Part shown: positions 29,206 to 38,167 of the stretch, piece after piece
Layout of the letters: each line of letters opens with the position of its first letter
Position numbering within the stretch: the stretch's first letter is position 1
Assembly (NCBI GenBank): GCA_905221605.1
Contig: CAJNDS010002824.1
Span: 203,994-267,993, forward strand
Source: Symbiodinium natans
Taxonomy: Eukaryota; Sar; Dinophyceae; Suessiales; Symbiodiniaceae
Direction: 5' to 3'
Length of the DNA: 64,000 nucleotides
Translations under genes and position numbers: made by a program
The notes under the pieces: generated by a model
Databases searched by the model: none
What the model saw: only the letters and a program-made list of their open reading frames with translations
What the model was told of the DNA's origin: nothing

Positions 29206-29300
29206 CCTATCCGTAGTCCCTTATGGTCCCGTTATAACTATACCATAACGAACCCCCCAAAACGCCTGTTCTGATTATTGTGGCCCCTATATTCAACCCC
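29206..29300. mobile_element. Repeat element, CCCCCAAAAC family
   Basis: TATAACTATACCATAACGAACCCCCCAAAAC and GCCCCTATATT match 1722-1806 and 19806-19906. Confidence 0.45.
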
Positions 29301-29455
29301 TCTCCTACCCAACAAGTCATAGCGTAAGCTTCCCAAAGCCACCCAACACCCAACTCCAGCACAGGGTGCTCCCGCGAGTCACCCTCTTCTGTGTTCAAGG
29401 TGCGGCTGGAAAAGCAGGGTCCAAACAAGGAGCCCTCAATTAGAGACCTGACCAT
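29300..29455 (-). CDS. Coding-like block starting with ATG, minus strand
   Basis: MVRSLIEGSLFGPCFSSRTL, NTEEGDSREHPVLELGVGWL, WEAYAMTCWVGEGLN. Protein-like, but one plus frame is also open with an acceptor-like CCAGCACAG|. Unrecognised. Confidence 0.4.
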
Positions 29456-29518
29456 ACCAAGTTCAGGCTTCAGGGTAGAACCCCCGAGCTCGGTTCAGGG
29501 TTCCGGGCTCAGAGTTTC

Positions 29519-29600
29519 AGGGTTTTAGGGTTTAGGGTTTAGGGTTTAGGGTTTAGGGTTTAGGGTTTAGGGTTTAGGGTTTAGGGTTTAGGGTTTAGGG
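29519..29600 (+). repeat. TTTAGGG array
   Basis: Eleven perfect units. Confidence 0.95.
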
Positions 29601-29624
29601 AAGGCGAAAGGTTGAGGTGGAGGG

Positions 29625-29723
29625 GGAAAGTTCCCCAACCCCCTGAAACAGCCAAGGCAGTGGCTGCATCGGACACTGACCCATCTCACAAGCTGGGTAG
29701 GGCGCAATGCCTTGCCTCTTCAA
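29625..29723 (+). CDS. Exon with GTACGT donor, plus strand
   Basis: The plus frame reads KVPQPPETAKAVAASDTDPS then HKLGRAQCLASS and ends TTCAA|GTACGT. Unrecognised. Confidence 0.5.
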
Positions 29724-30002
29724 GTACGTTACCATATATTATAAACAACATGTTGTCGACATGTAAACCCGACATTATGCTCAGCCCCTCAACCTTAAAC
29801 CCTCCTAAACCCCACAATTCAGTAGGGAATGAGAGGAACGAGGTACCCTGTGTAATCCCTTAAAGACTAAAAAGGGAATAATATAATTAGGGCCCTCATT
29901 CCCTCATTCCCTCCTTCCCTCATTCCCTACTCCTAAACCCTAAACCCTAAACCCTGAACCCTAAACCCTAAGCCCTAAACCCTAAACCCTAAACTTCCTT
30001 AC

Positions 30003-30093
30003 TAAGAACCAGGGGGTCCGCAAGCTCAGGGCGGGACACTGCCCACATGTCCGGAGAGAGGCTGCCTGCGTCCCACGCTGAATCCCCGACACG
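30003..30093 (-). CDS. Exon with GTAAGG donor, minus strand
   Basis: Acceptor AACCCCAG| and donor GTTCTTA|GTAAGG bound 30 codons plus one base: RVGDSAWDAGSLSPDMWAVS, RPELADPLVL. CCCTAAA left, TTTAGGG right. Family unknown. Confidence 0.6.
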
Positions 30094-30835
30094 CTGGGGT
30101 TTAGGGTTTAGGGTTCAGGGTTTAGGTTTAGGGCTAGGGTTTAGGGTGTAGGGTTTTTGGTGTAGGGTTTAGGATTTCGGGTTTGGGGTGTAGGGCATAG
30201 GGTTTAGGCTTTAGGGCTTACGGTCCCCTAAACCCCAAACCCTCCAACACCCCCAAAGCTCTAAAACCCCAAACCACGAAAGCTCTAAAATCCTAAACCT
30301 CCAACCCCTAAACCCCTGAACCCCCCTAAACCCTGAACCCGCTCCGAGATAGAGTTCCACCCTAAACTCTACCCTCTTTTGTGGCTTCGGGGTTTTGGGG
30401 GGGTTTGAGGGTTCCGGAAAGCCCTGAGTTGTTAATTTGTTAATCCCTCAACCCGAAATCACTCAACCCAACCCCCGGAGTCAAGGGTTTAGAGTTTAGG
30501 GTTTGCAGATAGGGTTTGGGGGGTTTGCGGTTAGAATCTAGGGTTCGGGGATTGGGTTCTTTTAAGCATAAACCCCTTAGACAATCAGGACAAACCTCAA
30601 CCCCCAAATCCCCCAACAAATCCTGCATCCTGCACCCCAGACCCGAAATCCAATTCAGCCCTGAACCAGTAAACCCTAAACACTCAGCCTGCTAACCCTA
30701 AATCCTAAACCGCAAGCCCTAACCCCCCAAACCCCCTCAAACCCTGACAAGTGCACCGGCCACAACCCTAAACCCTAAACCCTAAACCCTAAACCCTAAA
30801 CCCTAGCCCTAAACCCTAAACCCTCAACCGCTTGC

Positions 30836-30883
30836 CTGGATCCTTCGCCTCCGGCTCACGACACCACTCCCAGAGCCTTGACG
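30836..30883 (-). CDS. Short exon with GC donor, minus strand
   Basis: ACCCAAAG| then SRLWEWCREPEAKDP, closing at TCCAG|GCAAGC, a consensus GC donor. CCCTAAA left, TTTAGGG right. Confidence 0.45.
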
Positions 30884-30893
30884 CTTTGGGTTT

Positions 30894-31375
30894 GGGGGTT
30901 CAGGGGTTTAGGGGTTTAAGGTTTAGGGGTTTAGGGTTTAGGGGTTTGGGGTTTGGGGGGTTTAGGGGGTTTAGGGCGTTTAACGGGTCTAGGGGGTTTA
31001 GGGGGTTTAGGGCGTTTAGGGCGTTTAGGGCGCGGGTTTAGGGGGTTTAGGAGGTTTAGGGCGTTTAGGGCGTTTAGGGCGTTTGACGGGTTTAGGGCGT
31101 TTAGGGCGTTTAGGGCGTTTAACGGGTTTAGGGCGTTTAGGGCGTTTAGGGCGTTTAGGGCGTTTAGGGCGTTTAACGGGTTTAGGGCGTTTCGGGCGTT
31201 TAAAGGGTTTAGGAGGTTTAGGGGGTTTTGGGGGTTTAGGGGGTTTAGGGGGTTTAGGGGGTTTAGGGGGTTTAGGGGGTTTAGGGCGTTTAGGGCGTTT
31301 AGGGCGTTTAGGGCGTTTAACGGGTTTGGGGGGTTGAGGGGGTTTAGGGGGGTTTAGGGGGGGTTTGGGGGTTTG
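30894..31375 (+). repeat. 9-bp telomere variant array (TTTAGGGCG / TTTAGGGGG)
   Basis: The unit is two bases longer than TTTAGGG, so it keeps three frames open for over 130 codons (FRAFRAFRA...). These frames are by-products of a 9-bp unit and not genes. TTTAACGGG units break the array at semi-regular intervals. Confidence 0.9.
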
Positions 31376-31565
31376 CGGTTCGGGGTTTATAGAGCCACGG
31401 ATTGAAGGCTTTAGGGTTTAGAGTTGGGGCTTAGGATTCAGGGGCTAAACATTGATCCCGAAAACCCTAAGCATGCTCTGCACACTCGACCCCCTGCGTG
31501 ATTGAGAAGCTGCCCCAGAGGCTTAGATTTTAGGCTCAGAGCTCAGGGATCAGGATTTAGGGCTT

Positions 31566-31630
31566 ACTTGGAGGTTCATGGTACTTATTAACCAATTATA
31601 ACTGTACTTAGAACCAATGAACCTCCAAGT
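31566..31630. mobile_element. Fold-back element, CTTGGAGGTTCATGG family
   Basis: 65 bp with ends ACTTGGAGGTTCATGG and CAATGAACCTCCAAGT. Its right end abuts the coding block at 31630-31789 and supplies CCTCCAAG| as acceptor. Confidence 0.7.
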
Positions 31631-31789
31631 TCTGGTTCGAGAACAAGCATGAAATCGTTCAGGGTCCAGCCCCACGAGTCCGGCGTCGTCATCGCGCGCG
31701 ACGTTCGCCGCTCGCTCCTGCACAGGCAGAAAGGAGCCCAGACTTTAACAGGAAGGGGGTGGAGGACAGAGGGGACTTCCACGCTCAAG
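31630..31789 (+). CDS. Exon beginning at a fold-back element end, plus strand
   Basis: After CCTCCAAG|T the frame reads SGSRTSMKSFRVQPHESGVV, IARDVRRSLLHRQKGAQTLT. In the stretch VQPHESGVVIARDVRRSLLHRQ nearly all codons end in G or C, the strongest coding signature in this part. No donor fixed. Unrecognised. Confidence 0.6.
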
Positions 31790-31976
31790 CCCTACGCCCT
31801 AAACCCTAAACCCTAAACCCTAAACCCTAAACCCTGAACCCTACTTCGGGCCGAGGGTCCGAAGCCCTAAGCCCTGCGCCCTGGCGTTCATCGATGTTTT
31901 CAAGGGTCCTAGGGGTGTTGCTTGAAGGTTCATGAGTGGTTAGAAGTATAGAGGCGTCAAAGTTTGCTACCATTTG

Positions 31977-32059
31977 CTTAAGAACCCCAAAAAGACGATA
32001 GAAACAAATCCATACGTCACACGTAAAAAAGAATATTTGTATTTAAGGGGGTTCTTAAG
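31977..32059. mobile_element. Fold-back element with CTTAAGAACCCC ends
   Basis: CTTAAGAACCCC at left and GGGGGTTCTTAAG at right enclose about 58 AT-rich bases. A similar half-copy lies at about 34590-34631. Confidence 0.6.
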
Positions 32060-32112
32060 GAAAAAGTAGTAGAGTTCGACCCGGGTTATAACTACCGTTC
32101 CCCTGCTTGAAG

Positions 32113-32300
32113 CCCCGTTGTGGGATCGTGCTGAGCTTGAAAAGGAAACGAACTTTTGTAGCATCCTTTATGGAAACTGCCACCAGCGCAAACACTCCGT
32201 AGTCCCAAAGCCTCCCCCTGAAATCCTAAAATCCCACATCTTGCAATACCTGCGAAAAAAACATGCAACGAATGCAAGGTTAAAGTTTCAGGTTCTGGGG
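32113..32300 (+). CDS. Coding-like block, plus strand
   Basis: The frame reads WDRAELEKETNFCSILYGNC, HQRKHSVVPKPPPEILKSHI, LQYLRKKHATNARLKFQV. Good composition; an overlapping minus frame is less convincing. Family unknown. Confidence 0.45.
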
Positions 32301-32419
32301 GTCGGGGGGTGCTTATAAGGTATATAAGGGCTTCGAAGGACTGAACCGGTTTTAGGGCTTGGGACCTCAAAGCAAGAACCCCTCCTCCAGGTCTTCTGGG
32401 GTCGGGTGGCGGAAGTTAC

Positions 32420-32480
32420 CTGCAGCCGCGACCCACAGGATCACAGCAGCGCAGAGGGTTTGAGTAGCCAAAGCTTGGGG
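32420..32480 (-). CDS. Exon for a hydrophobic leader-like segment, minus strand
   Basis: Acceptor GCTGTCACAG| hmm-like signal then PQALATQTLCAAVILWVAAA and donor GCTGCAG|GTAACT. The sequence resembles a signal peptide or membrane segment. Unrecognised. Confidence 0.45.
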
Positions 32481-32520
32481 CTGTGACAGTGCTTTAGGGC
32501 TTGGGCACCTCCAGGACATG

Positions 32521-32643
32521 CTACAACACACGATTACTGTAATCATCTTGAAAATAATAGGCAGGTTGAAGGAGGGAAGGCTTCACCACATGACCTGATC
32601 TGGCATGCCAGATGCGCTGGTTTTCAGCTTCTGCGTTTTTGCG
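32521..32643 (-). CDS. Terminal exon, minus strand
   Basis: Acceptor TCTAAGTGCAG| opens exactly 40 codons and TAG (32521-32523): RKNAEAENQRIWHARSGHVV, KPSLLQPAYYFQDDYSNRVL. Clearly coding. Family unknown. Confidence 0.6.
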   Translation of the reverse strand, partial: RKNAEAENQRIWHARSGHVVKPSLLQPAYYFQDDYSNRVL

Positions 32644-32838
32644 CTGCACTTAGAAGTTGAGGTTTTGGTTGGGATCACCCAAAAAACCAAGCGCCCTGAA
32701 TAGGGATTATCGTACCCTCTATTATATGTCCCTATGAAGACGATAAAACCCTAAACCCTAAAACCCTAAAACCCTAAAACCCTGAACCCTCCTAAACCCT
32801 AAACCCTAAACCCTAAACCCTAAACCCTACCTGGGAAC

Positions 32839-32944
32839 CCCTGCAGGTGCCTAGGAACTCGCGCCGGTCCGTGGGGGGCGGCGGCGGCGCCGCGGCCGAG
32901 GCGGCCAGCTGGTCGGCGAGGTCGCTCAGCGGGATGACGCGCTC
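32839..32944 (-). CDS. GC-rich exon with Pro run, minus strand
   Basis: Acceptor CTAGAACCGCAG| opens ERVIPLSDLADQLAASAAAP, PPPPTDRREFLGTC; almost all codons end in G or C. Ends near GCAGGG|GTTCCC. CCCTAAA left, TTTAGGG right. Family unknown. Confidence 0.65.
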
Positions 32945-32953
32945 CTGCGGTTC

Positions 32954-33066
32954 TAGGGTTTAGGGTTTAGGGTTTAGGGTTTAGGGTTTAGGGTTTAGGG
33001 TTTAGGGTTTAGGGTTTAGGGTTTAGGGTTTAGGGTTTAGGGTTAAGGGTTTAGGGTTTAGGGTTC
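32954..33066 (+). repeat. TTTAGGG array
   Basis: About 15 units with one TTAAGGG variant. Confidence 0.95.
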
Positions 33067-33189
33067 AGCATCTCAAGTTCAAGCATTCACTAGTCAAGCT
33101 CGCTACTCCGGTGTCGAATGTCGACCCACCCACCCTTTGGATCCCATAACATTATGAAAACATTTTACTTCTCGCTTTTACCAGAATTA

Positions 33190-33530
33190 TTGGTATGCCG
33201 ACGAAGGGCGTCAGGGTTTAGGGCCCACCAGGGGGAAAAAAAACAATATGCCGACGAAGGGCGACAGGTTTTAGGGCCCCTGCCCCTTTTTAGGGCCCTG
33301 AACGGGAGCCCCTGTGGGGGGGGGGGACCCCAGGAATCGGCCAAAAGTGGCCGATTCCAGCTGAGTTTTAAATAGAATTTATATGGCAGAAATGACCCTC
33401 TCAATTTTCAGATTCTGGTCCAGGACCCAGGAAAAAAAAAAACAATGTGCCGACGAAGGGTGTCAGGGTTTAGGGCCCAGAAAAAAAAAAAAAAACAATA
33501 TGCCGACGAATCCCATTAGGGTTTAAATAT
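33190..33530. repeat. Four dispersed copies of a CAATATGCCGACGAAGGG motif
   Basis: The motif A(n)CAATATGCCGACGAAGGG followed by TCAGGGTTTAGGGCCC appears near 33193, 33246, 33446 and 33497, the last truncated. It looks like a short tandemly spread repeat that has absorbed a telomere unit. Confidence 0.6.
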
Positions 33531-33585
33531 ACATAGTAAGAGAGGGTTTAGGGTTTATGGTTTAGGGTTTGGGGTTTAGGGTTTC

Positions 33586-33639
33586 CCCCGAAAACGAGTC
33601 GAGGTAAGAGGAAAGTGTCGGCCATCCGGGCGCTAGAAC
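33586..33639 (-). CDS. Short exon-like island, minus strand
   Basis: CGATCTAAG| then VLAPGWPTLSSYLDSFSG. A GTAAGA donor on the plus strand at 33604 makes the strand uncertain. Confidence 0.35.
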
Positions 33640-33702
33640 CTTAGATCGTATACCGCTGAAACTCAGAACCCTAAACCCTAAACGCTAAACCCTAAACCCA
33701 CT

Positions 33703-33818
33703 TGAGGGAGGGCCTTGGCTGAGAGGGTCCTGGGTCACGCCGGGCACGGCCTCATCGCTGATGCGCCAGCCGCGCTCACGGTACAGGTGCACCCGGACCT
33801 CCCGAGCCCCACCAGGCG
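33703..33818 (-). CDS. Exon, minus strand
   Basis: Acceptor CCTTGTCCCAG| opens PGGAREVRVHLYRERGWRIS, DEAVPGVTQDPLSQGPPS, ending at a GTGGGT or GTTTAG donor. High GC3; CCCTAAA left and TTTAGGG right. Family unknown. Confidence 0.6.
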
Positions 33819-34039
33819 CTGGGACAAGGTTTAGGTTTATAGGGTTTAGGGTTTAGGGTTTCGGGTTTCGGGTTTCCCTGAACCCTCAACCCGGGTTAGG
33901 ATTTAGGGTTTAGGGTTTAGGGTCTAGGGGGCTTAGGATTGAGGATGCTATGCGAGGACGTGTGTGTGCGTGCAATGGTGTAGCCCTAAACCCTAAACCC
34001 TAAACCCTAAACCCTAAACCCTAAACCCTAAACCCTTAC

Positions 34040-34149
34040 AAGGGTCTCTCCTTGGGTCCCTTGATTTGCGAATAACATAATGAGGCGATCTGATCCTTCC
34101 AAGCCCTCTCTGTTTCGGCCCGGATGCCGGCTTCTGCTGGGCCCTTCAG
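34040..34149 (-). CDS. Exon with GTAAGG donor, minus strand
   Basis: Acceptor TCCTGGTAG| and donor CCCTT|GTAAGG bound 36 codons plus two bases: LKGPAEAGIRAETERAWKDQ, IASLCYSQIKGPKERP. CCCTAAA left, TTTAGGG right. Helical and charged; unrecognised. Confidence 0.65.
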
Positions 34150-34346
34150 CTACCAGGATGGCCCTTAGAACCCTTTTTGGGTTTAGGGTTTAGGGTTTAG
34201 GGTTTAGGGTTTAGGGTTTAGGGTCTAGGGTTTAGGGTTTAGGGTTTAGGGTTTACTCCAAAAAAATATAGCGGAATATGACCCTCTTAAACCCTAAGAA
34301 GGGAAGATATGTGAAGTACCCCAAATGGCCTACCTAGACTAAACAG

Positions 34347-34424
34347 CCTGAAGAGGCTGCTCATGCCATCCCTGTGCGCTTGCCGGAAACAAGACCCCTG
34401 GGTTGCACCGTCAATCCCTTCTGG
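34347..34424 (+). CDS. Exon-like island, plus strand
   Basis: ACTAAACAG|C then LKRLLMPSLCACRKQDPWVA, PSIPS, closing at TCTGG|GTTTCG. Confidence 0.4.
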
Positions 34425-34641
34425 GTTTCGGGAACTTTCGCTGAACCCTCAAACCCTCAACCGAAAAACCCTAAAACCCTGAACCCCAGGCGACGCAAGT
34501 CTTTTGATTTAAGAGGAACCTTGGGGGTTCGGGGTCCCTCGTGCTCACGGAAGCGGCCCTCGCCAAAAAAAAAACAATCCCTAGATTTCCCTCATAAGGA
34601 AGAATATTTTCATTTTGGGGGGGTTCTTAAGCAAGTGATGG

Positions 34642-34698
34642 TCACTTAGCCTGGTAGCCCCCAGGACACTCGCTGGCGTCGTACTTGTACCTGGGTAG
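34642..34698 (-). CDS. Terminal exon, minus strand
   Basis: After an acceptor-like ATAATTGAG|G or CTACCCAG|G the frame reads KLPRYKYDASECPGGYQAK and stops at TGA (34642-34644). Tyr/Gly-rich C-terminus; unrecognised. Confidence 0.5.
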   Translation of the reverse strand, partial: LPRYKYDASECPGGYQAK

Positions 34699-34843
34699 CT
34701 TCCTCAATTATCGTACCTTTTTCCCTAAACCCTAAACCCTAAACCCTTAACCCTAAACTTTAAAAGGGTGCCGCCCTGTCATGGGCACACAAGAAGGGAC
34801 CGTTGTTTATGAAACCTTGCCCAACTACCCATGAACCTTCAAG

Positions 34844-34922
34844 GGGAGGGGCCTGCCTGCGACTCTCCATGTGGGATCACATATCGGCGCACATCTCGCC
34901 TTCCCATCGGGGCGGGCTTGAG
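34844..34922 (+). CDS. Exon, plus strand
   Basis: Acceptor ATGAACCTTCAAG|, a variant of the CTTGGAGG element end, opens 26 codons (GGACLRLSMWDHISAHISPS, HRGGLE), donor GAG|GTTTCA. Phase 1 to phase 0. Unrecognised. Confidence 0.55.
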
Positions 34923-35758
34923 GTTTCAGATTCGAGGATCCACCGTTTGGGGGGTTTAAGGCTCAGGGCACGAGCCCGAACCCCTGAGCCCTAGAAACTC
35001 CCAAGTGCGAGAACCCAACACCCAAACTCAGACCCCCCCAAAAACAGTAGCTTCAAACCCTCAGCCCCAAAAAAGCCGCTCCCAAACCCCTTTAACCCAC
35101 CCTAAGAAGCCCCCTAAGGGTCAACCCTGAATCCCAAATGCCCCAACCCCCAAGATCCGCGGGGCTCCTGAGAATTTCAGGCGGTTCGGGGATTTAGGGT
35201 TTAGGGTTTAGGGTTTAGGGTTTAGGGTTTAGGGTTTAGGGGTTTGGGGTTTAGGGTTTAGGGCTCATGGGGGTTTAGGGCTCAGGGGGTTTTGGGGGTG
35301 TTCGATGGTTTCGGGGTAGAGGCTTTCAGAATGCTCGGTCTGGGAGCTATGGGTTTAGGGTCCTAAGGTTTTGAGGGTTAAGGGTGTTTAAGGTTTGGGG
35401 GTTTGGAGGTTTTAGAGGTTTTAGGGTTTAGGGTTTTTGGGTTTAGGCAGGTTTAGGCGTTGAGCCTGCTTGAGGGCTCGCACGTAATGACAACTAGGGT
35501 TGAATATGCCTCAACCAGAGCTCTGAACCGACCCCTGAGCAACCCCTTGTATACCCTAGACAAACTATGGGCCGAAACATCAGAACCCTTTAAAGAGGGT
35601 AAGGGGGCCACATTGAGGGCCCATGAAACTACTTGACGGTCCATAGGTACAGGGCCAGAAGTACCCCCGAAATGAGGTTGTAACCAGTTGGAACCCTAAA
35701 CCCTAAACCCTGAACCCTGAACCCTAAACATCCCTAAACCCACAACCCTAAACCCCAG

Positions 35759-35835
35759 TGCATTCCCTGACGGCGTGTGCCCCGGAAAATGCTTCAACCT
35801 GGCTCCCTTCCCCCTTGGCCACGCGCGAGCTCGGG
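35759..35835 (+). CDS. Exon-like island, plus strand
   Basis: TAAACCCCAG|T then AFPDGVCPGKCFNLAPFPLG, HARAR, ending TCGGG|GTTCGG. Unrecognised. Confidence 0.45.
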
Positions 35836-35875
35836 GTTCGGGGGTTTGGGATCTGAACCTTTGAACTTAAGTAAC

Positions 35876-35975
35876 TTGGGGATGTTCCCCTTACACAAAC
35901 AGTCCTTAGCAGGGATAGAATTGGGGATGCTAGAGTTCCTAGTAAGGACTGCTAGTATAAGGGGGAACATCCGAA
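35876..35975. mobile_element. Fold-back element, GGATGTTCCCC family
   Basis: TTGGGGATGTTCCCCTTACA ... TATAAGGGGGAACATCCGAA. A partial copy follows at 36014-36038. Confidence 0.65.
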
Positions 35976-36067
35976 CATGAACCCCTGAAACCCTAAACCT
36001 TAAACCCTAAACCCCAGTATAAGGGGGGAAACATCCCAACCTCCGAACCCAAAGGCCCCCAAAGAGC

Positions 36068-36166
36068 CAAAGGGTTCCGAAGATTGGGCCCTTATCATGT
36101 CCAGTGTTTCTAAAGGTTACTTACCAGGGCGCATACTTCGGATCCCAAAAGCCCCAACGGGCCCCC
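36068..36166 (+). CDS. Coding-like island, plus strand
   Basis: GAGCCAAAG| then GSEDWALIMSSVSKGYLPGR, ILRIPKAPTGPQ. A donor-like TAAAG|GTTACT lies inside. Unrecognised. Confidence 0.45.
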
Positions 36167-36221
36167 AACCCTAAACCCTAAACCCCAAAGCCTAAACCCT
36201 AAACCCCAAACCCACTCTGAG

Positions 36222-36291
36222 GGTCCCGGCTTGCCGCCTCCATGACGCTTTTGCACGGGCGGATGCCCGTCTCCCTGGGGCCCGACAGTCG
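36222..36291 (+). CDS. Exon, plus strand
   Basis: CCACTCTGAG| and AGTCG|GTTTAG bound 70 nt: SRLAASMTLLHGRMPVSLGP, DS. The donor is the first telomere unit. CCCTAAA left, TTTAGGG right; high GC3. Confidence 0.55.
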
Positions 36292-36892
36292 GTTTAGGGT
36301 TTAGGGTTCAAGGTTTAGGGTTTAGGGTTCAAGGTTCAGGGTTTAGGGTTTAGGGTTTTGGGCTTTGGGCTTTGGGTTTTGGGTTTTGGGCTTTACTCTA
36401 GGGTTCGGGGGTTGAGGGTCTCAGGCTGCAGGGTGGAGAGCTTTAAGGGTTCAAGGTTTCGGCTGGGTCTCTAGGACTGGGAACCAGAAGCCTTGAAACC
36501 CCAAACGTTAAAACTGCTGTCGAATAATGAATACAAGAAACGAAAACAAGGGACGAGGGGGGGTGGAATTTGGATTCATTCTCTACTCCTCCTGCGACTC
36601 CGAATATCAAATGATGACTGCAAGAAACGACAACAAGGAACGAAAGCAAGAAATGAGAGGGCTGCAATTTAGAATCATGTTCTGCTCCTGTGAAACCTTA
36701 AGGGGTTCTGGGTTTTCAGGGTTTAGGTGTAAGCTGAAGGAATCTGAGTTTTCGGGCTTCGATTTACAATCACGGAAACGGAAACCCCACTAAAAAAATG
36801 CCCGATGCCATCAACACCCCCAGCACCCTCATAGCGTCTAGACCACGGCCTCAACCGTAAACACTCAACCTTAGGGTTCATAGCGCTTAGGG

Positions 36893-37075
36893 CGGGGTTT
36901 AGGGTTTAGGGTTTAGGGTTTACGGTTTAGGGTTTAGGCTTTAGGGTTTAGGGTTGAGGGTTGAGGGTTGAGGGTTGAGGGTTTAGGGTTTAGGGTTTAG
37001 GGTTTAGGGTTTAGGGTTTAGGGTTTAGGGTTTAGGGTTTAGGGTTTAGGGTTTAGGGTTTAGGGTTTAGGGTTT
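36893..37075 (+). repeat. TTTAGGG array with TTGAGGG segment
   Basis: More than 20 units; four consecutive TTGAGGG units sit in the middle. Confidence 0.95.
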
Positions 37076-37160
37076 CACCCCATATGAATTCCTCACAGCC
37101 CTAGTCCTGATACCCTTTACCTTAGAAGCCCTCAACCCACAAAACTTTAAAGCCTCAATC

Positions 37161-37259
37161 TTGGGATTTCCCCCTTATACTAACAGTCCTTCAAGGGATT
37201 ATAGTAGGGGTTACTATCATCCCTATTGAGGACTGTTAGTATAAGGGGGAACATCCCAA
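37161..37259. mobile_element. Fold-back element with perfect 8-bp target duplication
   Basis: Best-preserved member of the GGATGTTCCCC family: TTGGGATTTCCCCCTTATAC ... AAGGGGGAACATCCCAA, flanked on both sides by CCTCAATC (37153-37160 and 37260-37267). Target duplication plus inverted ends identify it as a DNA-transposon derivative (MITE). The 8-bp length would suit hAT-like transposases, which is inference. Confidence 0.75.
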
Positions 37260-37600
37260 CCTCAATCCCTTAACTCCCTGCACCCCAACAAGAACGAACC
37301 AACCCCCCCCTCCCCCTCCCCCTGCAACATCCCTAAACCCTAAACCCAAAACCCTAAACCCTACTCAAGCAACTCCATCCAGTTTCTCACCCCCCTTCAC
37401 GCCCTCACCCCGCCAAGCTCCTGGACTCCAAACCTTCCTCAGGGTTTAGGGTTTAGGGTTTAGGGTTTAGGGTTTAGGGTTTAGGGTTTAGGCTTTAGGC
37501 TTTAGGCTTTAGGCTTTAGGGTTTGGGGTTTAGGGTTTAAGGTTTGGGGTTTGGGGTTTGGGGTTTAGGGTTTAGGGTTTAGCCCCCTGCAATTCCCATA

Positions 37601-37699
37601 AGGATGTTCCAACTTGTACTAACAGTCCACAATAGGGATTGTAAGAGGGGGTACCATAATCTCTATTAAGGACTGGTAGTACAAGGGGGGACATCCCAA
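37601..37699. mobile_element. Fold-back element, GGATGTTCCCC family
   Basis: AGGATGTTCCAACTTGTACT ... AGTACAAGGGGGGACATCCCAA; arms are more diverged than in other copies but still pair with each other, as if they had been co-corrected. Confidence 0.6.
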
Positions 37700-37852
37700 C
37701 ATACAACCCTACACGCCTGATCTGTAGAATCGTGCTAATTCGACTCCAAGGTTAGAAGAACCCTAAACACTCTTCACCCGACATGCGCCCTCAAGCCTTC
37801 TGGAACCCTGAAGCCGGTTGAGCCCACGCCGAAAAGACCCTTGCAGGCCTTT

Positions 37853-38129
37853 AACCCCAAACCCCAGAACCCCAAAACCCCCAAAAAAACGGAAAAACCC
37901 AGGACGCCAGAACCCCAAACCCCCAAACCCCAAAACCCCAAACCCCCAAACCCCCAAAACCCCAAAACCCCAAAACCCCCAAAACCCCAAAACCCCAAAA
38001 CCCCAAAACCCCAAAACCCCAAAACCCCAAAACCCCAAAACCCCAAAACCCCAAAACCCCAAAAACCCCAAACCCCAAAACCCCAAAACCCCAAAACCCC
38101 AAAACCCCAAAACCCCAAAAACCCGAACC
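37853..38129 (-). repeat. CCCCAAAA array (hypotrich-type telomere unit)
   Basis: About 30 units of CCCCAAAA with some CCCCAAA, on a scale similar to the CCCTAAA arrays. GGGGTTTT is the telomere repeat of hypotrich ciliates. Long frames through it (PKTPKPQNPK and GFWGFGVLGF types) are repeat artefacts. Confidence 0.9.
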
Positions 38130-38167
38130 CCCAAGGGCTGGACCCCCAGCTCCACCACCAACGTCTC
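38129..38167 (-). CDS. Very short exon, minus strand
   Basis: CGCTTCCCAAG| and TTGGGG|GTTCGG bound exactly 13 codons, ETLVVELGVQPLG, all but none ending in A/T except one. Clearly protein-like despite its size. Confidence 0.5.

Noticed and set aside
30953-31357. Long open frames rich in FRA or GLG
   Set aside because: They are read-through of a 9-bp telomere variant; no independent coding signal.
35453-35644. 63-codon minus frame ending in LVVITCEPSSRLNA
   Set aside because: It overlaps a fold-back element relative with the CCCATGAAACTAC end; coding support is too weak.
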